From Candidatus Thiopontia autotrophica (GTDB taxonomy: Bacteria; Pseudomonadota; Gammaproteobacteria; GCF-002020875): 64,000 nucleotides of DNA. Of this stretch, positions 33,203-42,192 are shown one piece after another. The stretch is taken from contig JACNFK010000015.1 in NCBI GenBank assembly GCA_014384675.1, positions 1-64,000 of the forward strand, written 5' to 3'. Both the position numbers and the translations under genes were made by a program. A model generated the notes under the pieces. The model was not told the origin of the DNA. It saw only the letters and a program-made list of their open reading frames with translations, and did no database searches. Position 1 is the first letter of the stretch. Each line of letters starts with the position of its first letter.

Positions 33203-34318
33203 GTGAAGGCAATCTTTAGCAAATCAATAGCTGCAACAATCGTGCTGGCCAGTTCTATTGCACTTACAGGGTGCGGTGAGGACAAAAAGAGTGAGACAAC
33301 ATCCTCTACCGAACCATTAAAAACCTACACCCTGCGCCTTGCACACACCTGGCCCACCAAATTCCCAATCTTCGGTGATGCAATCCACAGCATGGCTACA
33401 ATGGCCAACAAGATGTCCAAAGGACGCATCAACATCACCATCGACTCCAAGAACAAGCACAAGGCACCGCTTGGAATTTTCGATATGGTGAAATCTGGTC
33501 AGTATGACATGGGCCACTCTGGCTCCTACTACTGGAAAGGAAAAGTTCCGAATACCCTCTACTTCACATCCATGCCTTTCGGGATGACTGCCGTGGAGCA
33601 GTATGCCTGGTTCTACCATGGTGGCGGATTTGATCTAACCCAGAAGGTCTACGCACCCCACAACCTGGTCTCCTTTCCCGGAGGCAACACCGGAAATCAG
33701 ATGGGTGGCTGGTTCCAGAAGGAGATCAACTCCATTGAGGATCTTCAGGGGCTGAAGATGAGAATTCCAGGATTTGCCGGCGAGGTGCTGGCAAAGGTTG
33801 GGGCAAAACCGACCAATATCCCTGCAGGTGAGCTCTATACAGCACTGGAGCGTGGCACCATTGATGCGTTAGAGTGGGTTGGTCCCTCTCTTGATCTGCG
33901 GATGGGATTCCACAAGATTGCCCCCTACTACTATACTGGATGGCATGAGCCAGGCTCCGAGCTACAGTTCATGTTTAATAAGGAGAAATGGGACTCCCTC
34001 CCTGCCGATATCCAAGAAATCCTGCGCGTAGCAATGCGGGTAGCGGCATATGACATGTACACCCACTCCTACCATGAGAGCGCAGAGAACTGGGCCTCGA
34101 TGAAGAGTGAATACCCAAACATTCAGGTTAAGTCATTCCCTGCTGAGGTACTGCAGGCAATGAAGAGCGCCAATGACGAGCTGATTGCCGAGCGCGCTGC
34201 TGAGGACTCTCTTGCCAGAGAGATTATCGAATCACAGGCTGCCTATCTGAAAAAGGCACGAGCCTGGACCAAGATCTCAGACCAGAGCTACTACGAGACC
34301 ATGGAGGCATTGCAGTAA
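33203..34318 (+). CDS. dctP: TRAP transporter substrate-binding protein DctP
   Basis: 371 aa from a GTG start with AAGGAG 8-13 nt upstream. The lipoprotein signal ends at a lipobox (SIALTGC), so the binding protein is probably membrane-anchored. The mature part has TRAP landmarks LRLAHTWPTKFPIFG, DLQGLKMRIPGFAGEVLAKVGA and ALERGTIDALEWVGP. The C4-dicarboxylate or alpha-keto/hydroxy acid ligand is unknown. Its membrane partners dctQ and dctM lie 1.2 kb further on, separated by a restriction-locus relic. Confidence 0.93.
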   Translation: MKAIFSKSIAATIVLASSIALTGCGEDKKSETTSSTEPLKTYTLRLAHTWPTKFPIFGDAIHSMATMANKMSKGRINITIDSKNKHKAPLGIFDMVKSGQYDMGHSGSYYWKGKVPNTLYFTSMPFGMTAVEQYAWFYHGGGFDLTQKVYAPHNLVSFPGGNTGNQMGGWFQKEINSIEDLQGLKMRIPGFAGEVLAKVGAKPTNIPAGELYTALERGTIDALEWVGPSLDLRMGFHKIAPYYYTGWHEPGSELQFMFNKEKWDSLPADIQEILRVAMRVAAYDMYTHSYHESAENWASMKSEYPNIQVKSFPAEVLQAMKSANDELIAERAAEDSLAREIIESQAAYLKKARAWTKISDQSYYETMEALQ

Positions 34319-34320
34319 CC

Positions 34321-34548
34321 GGCTTGCAACAACCAAAGAAAAGGGGCCGCCTAAATAGAATTGACGGGTTACAAAAAGCCTTCTCCGGTCAGTTTGCTCC
34401 ACAAGATCCCAATGATGAACCAGCCACAGCCCTATTAGACCGCATAGCCAAAGAAAAAGAAGAGGCGGCAGCCAGGACCAAAAAGGCCAAGACAGCAAAG
34501 AAGAGAGTGAAGAAAAACAGAACAAGCACGAGGAGAGCCAGTTCATGA
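34321..34548 (+). pseudogene. C-terminal remnant of a type I restriction specificity subunit (HsdS)
   Basis: About 75 codons directly after the dctP stop. LQKAFSGQFAPQDPNDEPAT followed by ALLDRIAKEKEEAAA and a Lys/Arg-rich tail is the characteristic end of HsdS proteins (AFxGxLVPQDPNDEPAxxLLxRI). Both target-recognition domains are missing and there is only a TTG as possible start. The stop overlaps the fic start as ATGA, preserving the coupling found in hsdS-fic gene pairs of type I restriction loci. Decayed import. Confidence 0.82.
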
Positions 34549-35186
34549 ATGCTGATCGCTATGATGCTGCCGGCAACCCGGAGGCTGAGTTTGAGCCTGG
34601 GTCGAATGGCCTGGTTTTGAGAAACAAGCTGGGCATCAACCAGACGGATGAGATGGATGAGGTTGAGTTGGATCTACTGATTCAACTGTACGATGAGATT
34701 CCAGAGCAGGTAGAGGTTGATCAGCAGATTTCCATTGCCAATCTCAAGGCGTGGCACCATCGCTGGCTGGGCAATGTCTATGTTTGGGCTGGAGAGTGTC
34801 GAACGGTAAATATTGGCAAAGATGCATTTCAGTTTGCTGCAGCTGGGCAGGTTGCCCGACTAATGGATTTGCTGGAGCGCGACTATCTATCCCGTTACAC
34901 CCCATGTGCAAGTATGACCGATGAGCAGCTGATTGAGGCCATTGCAGTGGTTCATATCGAACTTATTCTGATTCACCCTTTTCGTGAAGGTAACGGTCGG
35001 TTATCACGTCTGCTGGCCAATGTAATGGCGATGCAGGCGTGCAAGCCGGAACTGGATTTTTCCCTCTGGGATGAGCAGAAGGAGAGATACTTTTCAGCGA
35101 TTCAGGCGGGGTTGGATGATGTTGAGCCGATGAAGGAGTTGGTCAGGCAAGTGCTACCCGATGTTTTGAGGCACGAAGATGTTTAA
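34545..35186 (+). CDS. Fic-family AMPylase-like protein
   Basis: 213 aa. The active-site motif is intact: HPFREGNGRLSR (about residues 145-156, HxFx[D/E]GNGRxxR), with the upstream helix WAGECRTVNIGKDAFQFA typical of the family. It should transfer AMP or another nucleotide monophosphate to a hydroxyl of a target protein. I see no [S/T]xxxE[G/N] inhibitory motif in its own N-terminus, so regulation may lie elsewhere (see the minus-strand frame at its 3' end). Fic genes commonly accompany type I restriction loci; here only the hsdS tail remains. Confidence 0.9.
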   Translation: MNADRYDAAGNPEAEFEPGSNGLVLRNKLGINQTDEMDEVELDLLIQLYDEIPEQVEVDQQISIANLKAWHHRWLGNVYVWAGECRTVNIGKDAFQFAAAGQVARLMDLLERDYLSRYTPCASMTDEQLIEAIAVVHIELILIHPFREGNGRLSRLLANVMAMQACKPELDFSLWDEQKERYFSAIQAGLDDVEPMKELVRQVLPDVLRHEDV

Positions 35187-35319
35187 CCCTCTTTTCCAAT
35201 ATCTGAATCGACACGCCTGTCTCAATTGCAGTGGAGCTGGCGAGGCTGCGCACACGGCGACTTACCGCCTTTTTCTGTGTCAGATAAGAGTTTGCTTGAG
35301 CCAGCGTTTTGTTGTTCAT
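35143..35319 (-). CDS. Possible 58-aa small protein with SSTAIETG motif
   Basis: Convergent with, and overlapping, the fic 3' end. Begins MNNKTLAQANSYLTQ and carries RSLASSTAIETG around residues 25-36. STAIE fits the SxxxE core of Fic-inhibitory helices, although the following residue is Thr rather than Gly/Asn. A TACAAT hexamer lies 7 bp before the ATG with no Shine-Dalgarno, so any mRNA would be nearly leaderless. It could be a Fic antitoxin-like protein or a leftover fragment. Confidence 0.45.
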   Translation of the reverse strand: MNNKTLAQANSYLTQKKAVSRRVRSLASSTAIETGVSIQILEKRVKHLRASKHRVALA

Positions 35320-35333
35320 AGTTTATATTGTAA

Positions 35334-35549
35334 ACCATTTTTGAGTATGCCGTCATCAACACTGGTGGCGTTGAAAAGGGTATAGATGCAGAAAGAAAAG
35401 AGACCTGGGATGCCGAAGTCAACTCAGAAGGACGTTGGCGCCAATACAAACAAAGCAGGGGTGATCTAACTCCGCATCCCCGGATGTATAGGTGGAGACA
35501 AGACCTATATTGTTCTCTGGTATCATCCCCTCCCTATGCCACCACTTGA
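35334..35549 (+). pseudogene. Open, start-less coding-like fragment
   Basis: A frame with no start codon that reads as protein for its first 45 codons (INTGGVEKGIDAERKETW, then EVNSEGRWRQYKQSRGDL). I do not recognise the family. Its position between the fic gene and dctQ suggests further debris of the inserted locus. The last 15-20 codons run into the dctQ start and look non-coding. Confidence 0.35.
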
Positions 35550-36048
35550 ACTGATCGAATCCCGTATCCAGCGCCTCTCACAGGGTATTGGCAGGGTCTC
35601 AGCTGTTCTGCTGTTGCTGTTGCTAGCAAACGTCTTCTACGATGTGGTGATGCGCTACCTGCTCAATGATGTCTCCATCGGAATGCAGGAGTTGGAGTGG
35701 CATCTCTATGCCTCGCTCTTTCTGTTGGGGATCTCCTACACCATGTCGCAGGATGGGCATGTTCGGGTGGATCTGATCTACGACCAGCTCTCTGCAAAGC
35801 GGCGTAGCCAGATTGATATCGTCGGTACGATTTTCCTATTGATCCCCTTCTGTCTGCTTATCACCTGGTATGGTATGGGCTTTGTTGCAGAGTCATATCA
35901 GCTGGGAGAGAGCAGTGGGGACCCTGGCGGTCTCCCCTATCGCTGGCTGATCAAGGCCATGATTCCACTCTCATTCCTGTTGCTGCTAATCAGCAGTGTT
36001 GGCTTTATGCTACGGAGCTGGCGGTTGGGGCAGGAGGGCGGGGCATGA
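35536..36048 (+). CDS. dctQ: TRAP transporter small permease DctQ
   Basis: 170-aa protein with four membrane helices, the accessory subunit of a TRAP transporter: VLLLLLLANVFYDVVMRYLL near residue 22, MQELEWHLYASLFLLGISY near 50, DGHVRVDLIYDQLS near 77. Its stop overlaps the dctM start by 4 bp. No Shine-Dalgarno sequence is visible before the ATG, perhaps because the insertion replaced the native leader. Confidence 0.92.
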   Translation: MPPLELIESRIQRLSQGIGRVSAVLLLLLLANVFYDVVMRYLLNDVSIGMQELEWHLYASLFLLGISYTMSQDGHVRVDLIYDQLSAKRRSQIDIVGTIFLLIPFCLLITWYGMGFVAESYQLGESSGDPGGLPYRWLIKAMIPLSFLLLLISSVGFMLRSWRLGQEGGA

Positions 36049-37334
36049 TTGGAATTCTGATGTTCCTGACTGCACTGCTGATGCTGCTGTTCGGATTCCC
36101 CGTTGCTTTCACCTTTGGTGGCATTGCCATGATTTTTGGAGTCCTCTCAGAAGGTATTCAGATTTTTGCCTTTATGCCCTTCCGGATCCAGTCGATCATG
36201 GAGAACTCGACCCTGATGGCGGTTCCCCTCTTCATCTTTATGGGGATCATGTTGCAGAAGACGGAGCTGGCGGAGCAGCTGCTGGAGTCTATGGCCAGGC
36301 TATTTGGCAAGGTCTCTGGCGGGTTGGCAATCTCAACCATACTGGTTGGAACTCTACTGGCCGCATCGACCGGTGTAGTGGGGGCCAGTGTGGTGGCGAT
36401 GGGGGTGATATCCCTTCCGGTGATGCTCAAGTACCACTATAACCGCCCCCTGAGTTGTGGAGTGATCTGTGCCTCAGGCACCTTGGGGCAGATCATCCCC
36501 CCATCTATCATCCTCATTATTCTTGGTGATGTAATGGGCATTCCGGTTGGAGATCTCTTCAGGGCTGCTGTCATTCCGGGGTTGGTGCTGGTGGGGTTTT
36601 ATATCCTCTATGTACTGCTCTATACCCATCTGGTTGAGGAGAGTGCTCCGGCGATTCCGTTTACGGAAGATGGGGTAACCAGCCGCCGGAAACAGTATCT
36701 CGATGCGATGAAGGCGATTATCCCTCCGATGATTCTGATCATTGTGGTACTGGGGTCGATCTTTGCCGGTATTGCCACCCCTACTGAGTCCTCTGCGGTT
36801 GGAGGGGTTGGAGCCATCCTGCTCTCCATCTTCTATCGAAAATTCTCTTTTGGTGCACTACTTGAAAGCGCCGAGGAGACGGTCAAGATCACCGCTATGG
36901 TCTTTGCAATCCTGATCGGGGCCACCGCCTTCTCGATGGCCTTCACCTATACCGGAGGAGATCTAGTTGTTGAGGAGTATCTACTTCAGTTGCCCGGGGA
37001 GAAGTGGGGATTTCTGATCTTCTCCATGCTCTTCATCCTGATTCTGGGATTCTTCATCGACTTTGTAGAGATCGCTTTTATCGTGGTTCCCATACTGCTA
37101 CCTATTGCAGAGATTCTTGGAATCCCCCTGCTCTGGTATGCAATCCTGATTGCGATGAATCTGCAGACCTCTTTCCTGACCCCACCATTCGGGTTCAGCC
37201 TCTTCTATCTGAAAGGGGTAGCACCGCCGGAAATTCAGACCACAGATATTTATCGCGGAGTGGCGCCGTTTATTCTGATCCAGATTGCGGTTCTGGGGTC
37301 AATTCTGCTGTTTCCTGGGATGTACAACCTCTAA
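36045..37334 (+). CDS. dctM: TRAP transporter large permease DctM
   Basis: 429-aa polytopic membrane protein (about 12 helices), the sodium-coupled transport channel of the TRAP system. Family landmarks are FPVAFTFGGIAMIFG, GASVVAMGVISLPVMLKY, SGTLGQIIPPSIILIILGD near residue 140 and TPTESSAVGGVGAILLSIFY near 245. Partner of DctQ and the upstream DctP. Confidence 0.95.
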   Translation: MIGILMFLTALLMLLFGFPVAFTFGGIAMIFGVLSEGIQIFAFMPFRIQSIMENSTLMAVPLFIFMGIMLQKTELAEQLLESMARLFGKVSGGLAISTILVGTLLAASTGVVGASVVAMGVISLPVMLKYHYNRPLSCGVICASGTLGQIIPPSIILIILGDVMGIPVGDLFRAAVIPGLVLVGFYILYVLLYTHLVEESAPAIPFTEDGVTSRRKQYLDAMKAIIPPMILIIVVLGSIFAGIATPTESSAVGGVGAILLSIFYRKFSFGALLESAEETVKITAMVFAILIGATAFSMAFTYTGGDLVVEEYLLQLPGEKWGFLIFSMLFILILGFFIDFVEIAFIVVPILLPIAEILGIPLLWYAILIAMNLQTSFLTPPFGFSLFYLKGVAPPEIQTTDIYRGVAPFILIQIAVLGSILLFPGMYNL

Positions 37335-37364
37335 ACCAAGATGGCAGGGGGCTACTTGTGTCCG

Positions 37365-37700
37365 TCAGGAGTTCATAATCTCCCAGGGACGACGGATCTC
37401 CTCAACCAATTCAGCAGGGCTGAAGTTACGGGATTTACGTGCAAACTCCTTGCCATCGAGAAAGATGATGATGGTGGGAACTGCAAAAACCGAGTACTGG
37501 CCGGAGATCTCCGGAGTCTCGGTGGAGTCGATGTAGTAGCGGCCGATCTCTGGGTAGTTCTGCTCAAACAGCTCCATCAATTTGGGACGGAGTACCTTGC
37601 AGACATTGCACTGCGGGGTACTGAAGTAGAGCAGAACTCCGGGCTCATTTTCCAGAACCTGATCAAGCATCTTCAGGCTTTTCAGGTTCTGATCAGACAC
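37365..37700 (-). CDS. Thioredoxin-like protein with CNVC site
   Basis: 111-aa thioredoxin-fold protein: VLLYFSTPQCNVCKVLRPKL holds a CxxC (Cys-Asn-Val-Cys) instead of the CGPC of thioredoxin, and the cis-Pro is in FAVPTIIIFLDG. No signal peptide, so cytosolic. The GTG at 37700 lies just after the ROK-kinase stop with GAGTAGGA in front; an ATG 9 codons later is possible. The unusual dipeptide suggests altered redox potential. Confidence 0.85.
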   Translation of the reverse strand: MSDQNLKSLKMLDQVLENEPGVLLYFSTPQCNVCKVLRPKLMELFEQNYPEIGRYYIDSTETPEISGQYSVFAVPTIIIFLDGKEFARKSRNFSPAELVEEIRRPWEIMNS

Positions 37701-37702
37701 TC

Positions 37703-38647
37703 CTACTCGCCACCTTCCTGGTCTTCCCATATCTCTTTATCAGACCAGAGCCAGGCAGCACCACGTACACCGCTTGAGTCGCCATGCTTGGCTTTCATGA
37801 GATCGGTTCTGACCTCATCAGAAAAGACATACTCTCCCCAGAGGTTTTTTACGTTGGGATAGAGGCGATCAATATTTGAGAGACCTCCGCCAAGAACAAT
37901 AACTTCTGGATCCATTAGATTAATCACCGTTGCAAGCCCTCGTGCCAGTTGATGTTCATATTTTTCCATGACCATGTTTGCATCATGCTCTCCCTGTTGT
38001 GCTCTATCAGCAATTTCATCTGCCGATAATGTGACTCCTGCTGTTCGATAATAACTCATCTGTAGAGCAGGTCCAGAGAGAAATGTCTCTATACAACCAG
38101 TTTTTCCGCAATAACATTCTGGCCCAGGAAGTTCCGATTTTTTTGGCCATGGGAGAGGATTATGGCCCCACTCTCCAGCAACTGCATTGACTCCGGTCAC
38201 AACCCGACCATTTATAACAATCCCCCCTCCTACACCTGTCCCCAGAATCACTCCGAACATATTATCAGCTCCCACGGCCGCGCCATCCACAGCCTCGGAG
38301 AGGGCAAAACAGTTTGCATCATTGGCCAGCCTGACAGGTCGTGCCAAGATCTCTTCAAGATCTCTATCCAGAAGATTGCCAATCAATGCAGTAGAGTTGG
38401 CATTCTTTACTAGCCCTGTAGCTGGTGATCCCGTACCAGGAATACCAACACCAACCGAGCCGTAAAGACCGCTCTGCTGTTCAACTGACTCCACAAGGTC
38501 ACGAATTGCCTCGACTGTTCCTCTATAGTCACCTTGTGGTGTAGAGACCCGCTGGCGAACCAGCTCCTCACCGCTGCGGCCGATGACTATGGCCTCTATT
38601 TTTGTGCCTCCAAGATCAATCCCGATTCTGCACTTAACCTCTCTCAC
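37703..38647 (-). CDS. ROK-family sugar kinase
   Basis: 314-aa ROK kinase. ATP-binding IGIDLGGTKIEAIVIG starts at about residue 6; then GIPGTGSPATGLVKNANS, NDANCFALSEA, GTGVGGGIVINGRV, and the zinc motif CYCGKTGCIETFLSGPA. It phosphorylates a hexose (glucose, fructose or N-acetylhexosamine); the specificity is not readable. The GTG at 38647 with GGAG 8 nt upstream is preferred over an earlier in-frame GTG at 38668. It overlaps nothing but abuts the thioredoxin-like gene. Confidence 0.9.
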   Translation of the reverse strand: MREVKCRIGIDLGGTKIEAIVIGRSGEELVRQRVSTPQGDYRGTVEAIRDLVESVEQQSGLYGSVGVGIPGTGSPATGLVKNANSTALIGNLLDRDLEEILARPVRLANDANCFALSEAVDGAAVGADNMFGVILGTGVGGGIVINGRVVTGVNAVAGEWGHNPLPWPKKSELPGPECYCGKTGCIETFLSGPALQMSYYRTAGVTLSADEIADRAQQGEHDANMVMEKYEHQLARGLATVINLMDPEVIVLGGGLSNIDRLYPNVKNLWGEYVFSDEVRTDLMKAKHGDSSGVRGAAWLWSDKEIWEDQEGGE

Positions 38648-38689
38648 CAGAAAAACTCCAGCTTGCACGTGGATGATTTATTAAGGTTC

Positions 38690-39706
38690 CTAAGCGACAT
38701 CACGTAACAGTTCGGCCCCGGATAGCGCACTCTCAAGGCGCTCCCACTCATTCGCGCTGCCAGGAAGACCAAAGCGGATAGAGGAACTCTCCTTAAACAG
38801 GCGTATCAGAACCCCCTGTTCAGCCAGACTGTTTGTGATAGCTGCCGCCTGGGGGGTTGTCAGCCACTGGAAAAGTGAGCTGCCGCCTTCTGGACTGAGA
38901 CCAGCAGATCTGAGCAACTCAGACAAACGCCCACTCTCGACAACAAGCCTGTCTCTCATCTCACTCTGCCAAGAGTGGTCACAGAGAACCTGTTTTGTTG
39001 CCCATTGGGCGGGATGGCTAAGTGACCATGGGCCCAGCAATCTCTCCATCCTCTCCAGAAAAATTGGTGTGGCAAAGACAAAACCTGAACGAATCCCGGC
39101 AAGACCAAAAAACTTTCCAAGTGAACGCAGAATAATTAACCCCGTTCTTGGTCTGTCAAGCATACAGAGACTATGTTCAGGGGTGGCATCCATAAATGCC
39201 TCATCCACAACCAGCCAACCTCCACGATCTGCCAGTTGCTGATGCCATCTCAGCAACTCCTCTCGTGAGAACAGCTCACCTGTCGGGTTATTTGGATTTA
39301 CCAGCACTAGCACATCAAGGCCTGGGAGTAATGATTCAATTTGGTCACTGCCTATTTTCAAGACCTCATGACCCGCCAATTCCCACCCTCTCATATGCTC
39401 CGAATATGATGGATCCAGAACGGCAACCCGGCTAAATGTTCTCAACCTCGGGAGTGTCTGGATGGCCGCCTGAGAACCTGCAACTGGCAGCAATGTCTCT
39501 GTTCCATAATAGTCAGCCGCAATTTTTAGTAGATCTGTATCTGATTCAGGCAGACGTTGCCAGACTTCTGCCGGAATAGCAGGAACACTCCAGCCATGTG
39601 GGTTTATCCCGGTAGAGAGATCCACCATCTCACTCTCATGAAAACCATAGCGCTCTGCCCAGTAGCGTCTGTTGCCTCCATGCTGAGGATGGTTTGCTCT
39701 ATCCAT
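38690..39706 (-). CDS. cobD: Threonine-phosphate decarboxylase (aminopropanol arm)
   Basis: 338-aa PLP-dependent aminotransferase-fold enzyme related to histidinol-phosphate aminotransferase. PLP lysine in ILRSLGKFFGLAGIRSGF; N-terminal HGGNRRYWAERYG and VDLSTGINPHGW, typical of CobD/CobC. It makes (R)-1-amino-2-propanol phosphate for the nucleotide loop. It overlaps the cbiB stop by 8 bp, consistent with joint function: CbiB attaches its product. Confidence 0.92.
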   Translation of the reverse strand: MDRANHPQHGGNRRYWAERYGFHESEMVDLSTGINPHGWSVPAIPAEVWQRLPESDTDLLKIAADYYGTETLLPVAGSQAAIQTLPRLRTFSRVAVLDPSYSEHMRGWELAGHEVLKIGSDQIESLLPGLDVLVLVNPNNPTGELFSREELLRWHQQLADRGGWLVVDEAFMDATPEHSLCMLDRPRTGLIILRSLGKFFGLAGIRSGFVFATPIFLERMERLLGPWSLSHPAQWATKQVLCDHSWQSEMRDRLVVESGRLSELLRSAGLSPEGGSSLFQWLTTPQAAAITNSLAEQGVLIRLFKESSSIRFGLPGSANEWERLESALSGAELLRDVA

Positions 39707-40634
39707 ACAATCTAAAAATCTCTGTAAAGGTGGCTATGGTCCACAAAACTGCAATCCACAATATTACACTTCTATTTACCAGGGAGAGGGTGCGACAGAT
39801 ATCTTCTCGCTCTGCTACCCTGCCAGCCCCGAGCATAGGCTTCTCCTCAATCTTTCCGTGATAGCTGGATTTTCCTCCAAGCTGGAGTTTCAATGCACCA
39901 GCACCGGAAGACATTACTGCCCCTGCATTAGGACTTTTACAGAGTGCCGCCTGCTCCTTCCAGCTTGAGAGTGCAGTGGATCTGTCTCCCAAAAGAGCAT
40001 AACTCACAGCCGTAAGACGTGATGGAATCCAGTTCATCAAATCATCAACTCTTGCCGAGAACCATCCAAAACCGAGAAATCTCTCACTCTTGTAACCCCA
40101 CATTGCGTCCAGAGTATTAACTGCCCTAAACAGAAGAGCTCCAGGCAGGCCGGCAACCACAAACCAGAAGATTGCCCCAAAAATTGCATCATTGCCGTTC
40201 TCCAGAACTGACTCCACAGTTGCAGCTACTACACCACTCTCATCAAGTTGGTCTGTATCCCTGCTTACAATCCATCCTACACGCTCTTGGGCCACCGGCA
40301 GATTCTGGTTATCCAGGGCGTTTCCAACCAACATGGCGTGAGAGACAAGACTGCGCCCCCCCATCACAAGGTAGAGTCCGGCAACCTGTATCGCCATACT
40401 CCAGTAACCATCCAGATATTGTGACAACAGCGCCAAAAACATTACCGGCATTACCATTGCAATCCATCCAACCACACCACAAACCCGAGTTGAGCGCTCC
40501 TCACCTCTGAACAGAATCTTCTCCACTCTACTGGCAATCCACCCGAACCCTACCAGAGGGTGAAATTTTTTCGGCTCGCCAAGCAACATATCAAGCAGAA
40601 ATGCGATTGTGACAATGATGGCAATCTCTAACAT
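39699..40634 (-). CDS. cbiB: Adenosylcobinamide-phosphate synthase CbiB
   Basis: 311-aa membrane enzyme with several hydrophobic segments joining aminopropanol phosphate to adenosylcobyric acid. Landmarks: LLDMLLGEPKKFHPLVGFGW near residue 10, EDICRTLSLVNRSVILW at the end, NAGAVMSSGAGALKLQLGG near 250. The ATG at 40634 (MLEIAIIVTIAFLLD) is chosen; the longer frame would run into the divergent cobQ start. Only 24 bp separate the two divergent starts. Confidence 0.94.
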   Translation of the reverse strand: MLEIAIIVTIAFLLDMLLGEPKKFHPLVGFGWIASRVEKILFRGEERSTRVCGVVGWIAMVMPVMFLALLSQYLDGYWSMAIQVAGLYLVMGGRSLVSHAMLVGNALDNQNLPVAQERVGWIVSRDTDQLDESGVVAATVESVLENGNDAIFGAIFWFVVAGLPGALLFRAVNTLDAMWGYKSERFLGFGWFSARVDDLMNWIPSRLTAVSYALLGDRSTALSSWKEQAALCKSPNAGAVMSSGAGALKLQLGGKSSYHGKIEEKPMLGAGRVAEREDICRTLSLVNRSVILWIAVLWTIATFTEIFRLYG

Positions 40635-40658
40635 TCGGCTATCGTATAATGAGCAGAG

Positions 40659-42125
40659 ATGAATTTCACCATAATGATTCAAGGTACAACCTCAGATGCC
40701 GGAAAAAGCATCATTACTGCCGGCCTCTGTCGCCTGCTCCATCGCAAGGGTCGATCTGTTGCCCCCTTCAAGCCCCAGAATATGGCCCTTAACAGCGCTG
40801 TAGCTATTGATGGTGGTGAGATTGGTCGTGCCCAGGCCCTTCAGGCAGTCGCAGCTGGGGTACCTGCAACAACTGATATGAACCCAATCCTGCTCAAGCC
40901 GACTACCGATATGGGCGCACAGGTTATCCTTCACGGCAGAGCAATTGGGAACCGTGATGCCCGTAGCTACCACCAACTCAAACCTGAATTATTGAATGAG
41001 GTTGTAGAAGCACACAGGCGACTTGCCGACAAATATCAGGCCATCATTGTCGAGGGGGCTGGTAGCCCTGCGGAGATAAACCTCAGAGAGAACGATATTG
41101 CCAACATGGGTTTTGCCGAGGCTATTGACTGCCCCGTTCTACTGGTAGCCGATATAGATCGTGGCGGAGTATTTGCCCATATTGTTGGGACCCTTGAGCT
41201 TCTCTCAAAAAGTGAACTGGATCGAATCAGGGGATTCATCATCAACCGCTTTCGTGGAGATATCTCACTACTGCAACCAGGCATAGAGTGGCTAGAAGAG
41301 CGAACAGGAAAACCGGTGATTGGAGTACTGCCATATCTACATGGGCTCCACCTCGATGCAGAGGATGCACTACAGCGAGATCAGACCACTAACGACGTAA
41401 GCAAGCTGAATGTCATCATCCCCGCACTACCGAGAATCAGCAACCATACAGATCTTGATCCTCTGCGCCACAATCCTGAGATAGACCTGCAAATTATTCC
41501 TCCCAATATCACCCCTCCTCCGGCTGATCTTATTATTCTGCCCGGTAGCAAGAGCGTTCGTTCCGATCTGCAGTGGCTTCGTGAACAGGGGTGGGAGTCT
41601 GCCATCCAGAAACACATACGCTACGGCGGCAAGGTGATCGGGATCTGTGGTGGCTTCCAGATGTTGGGAGAGAAGATCAATGACCCTGATGGGATAGAGG
41701 GTGAACCGGGGACAACAGCGGGGCTTGGACTGCTCCAGATGGAGACCGAGCTGAAGCCAGAGAAGCAGCTAAAAAATATAACCGGCAACCTGACGCTAGC
41801 AGCTGGAGATACCCCGTCAACAGCCACTGTTAAGGGCTACGAGATCCATGCCGGAATAACAACCGGAGAGGCTCTTAAACAGCCACTAGTCAGGTTACGA
41901 GGTGGTGATGCAGATGGCGCCATCTCGGATGATAATCAGGTTGCAGGGTGCTATATCCATGGATTATTTGACCACCCTGAGGCGTCAGAGTCGCTACTCA
42001 GATGGGCAGGAATGGATGATAGCTCTCATTCACTAAACATTGAGCAACTCAGAGAAGAGAGCCTGAACAGACTTGCTGACGAGATGGAGGAGCACCTGAA
42101 ACTGGATGGGTTATTAGATTTGTAA
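40659..42125 (+). CDS. cobQ: Cobyric acid synthase
   Basis: 488-aa CobQ/CbiP, glutamine-dependent amidation of carboxylates b, d, e and g of adenosylcobyrinic acid diamide. The N-terminal synthetase domain begins [21 protein letters not shown] and contains [20 protein letters not shown]; the C-terminal glutaminase has the nucleophile in [11 protein letters not shown] and the HGLFDHP motif. It is the only rightward gene of the late cluster, divergent from cbiB and convergent with cobS. Confidence 0.96.
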   Translation: MNFTIMIQGTTSDAGKSIITAGLCRLLHRKGRSVAPFKPQNMALNSAVAIDGGEIGRAQALQAVAAGVPATTDMNPILLKPTTDMGAQVILHGRAIGNRDARSYHQLKPELLNEVVEAHRRLADKYQAIIVEGAGSPAEINLRENDIANMGFAEAIDCPVLLVADIDRGGVFAHIVGTLELLSKSELDRIRGFIINRFRGDISLLQPGIEWLEERTGKPVIGVLPYLHGLHLDAEDALQRDQTTNDVSKLNVIIPALPRISNHTDLDPLRHNPEIDLQIIPPNITPPPADLIILPGSKSVRSDLQWLREQGWESAIQKHIRYGGKVIGICGGFQMLGEKINDPDGIEGEPGTTAGLGLLQMETELKPEKQLKNITGNLTLAAGDTPSTATVKGYEIHAGITTGEALKQPLVRLRGGDADGAISDDNQVAGCYIHGLFDHPEASESLLRWAGMDDSSHSLNIEQLREESLNRLADEMEEHLKLDGLLDL

Positions 42126-42192
42126 CTTCTGGAACCGTCCAGCAAGATAGACGGTAAGTATGGTGAGATCCCGGTTTGTTCAGGCTATTAAC

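Noticed and set aside
34545-35186. fic gene as a complete classical toxin-antitoxin operon with the upstream small frame as antitoxin
   Set aside because: The upstream frame has the HsdS C-terminal signature and no inhibitory motif, so it is a restriction-subunit remnant, not an antitoxin.
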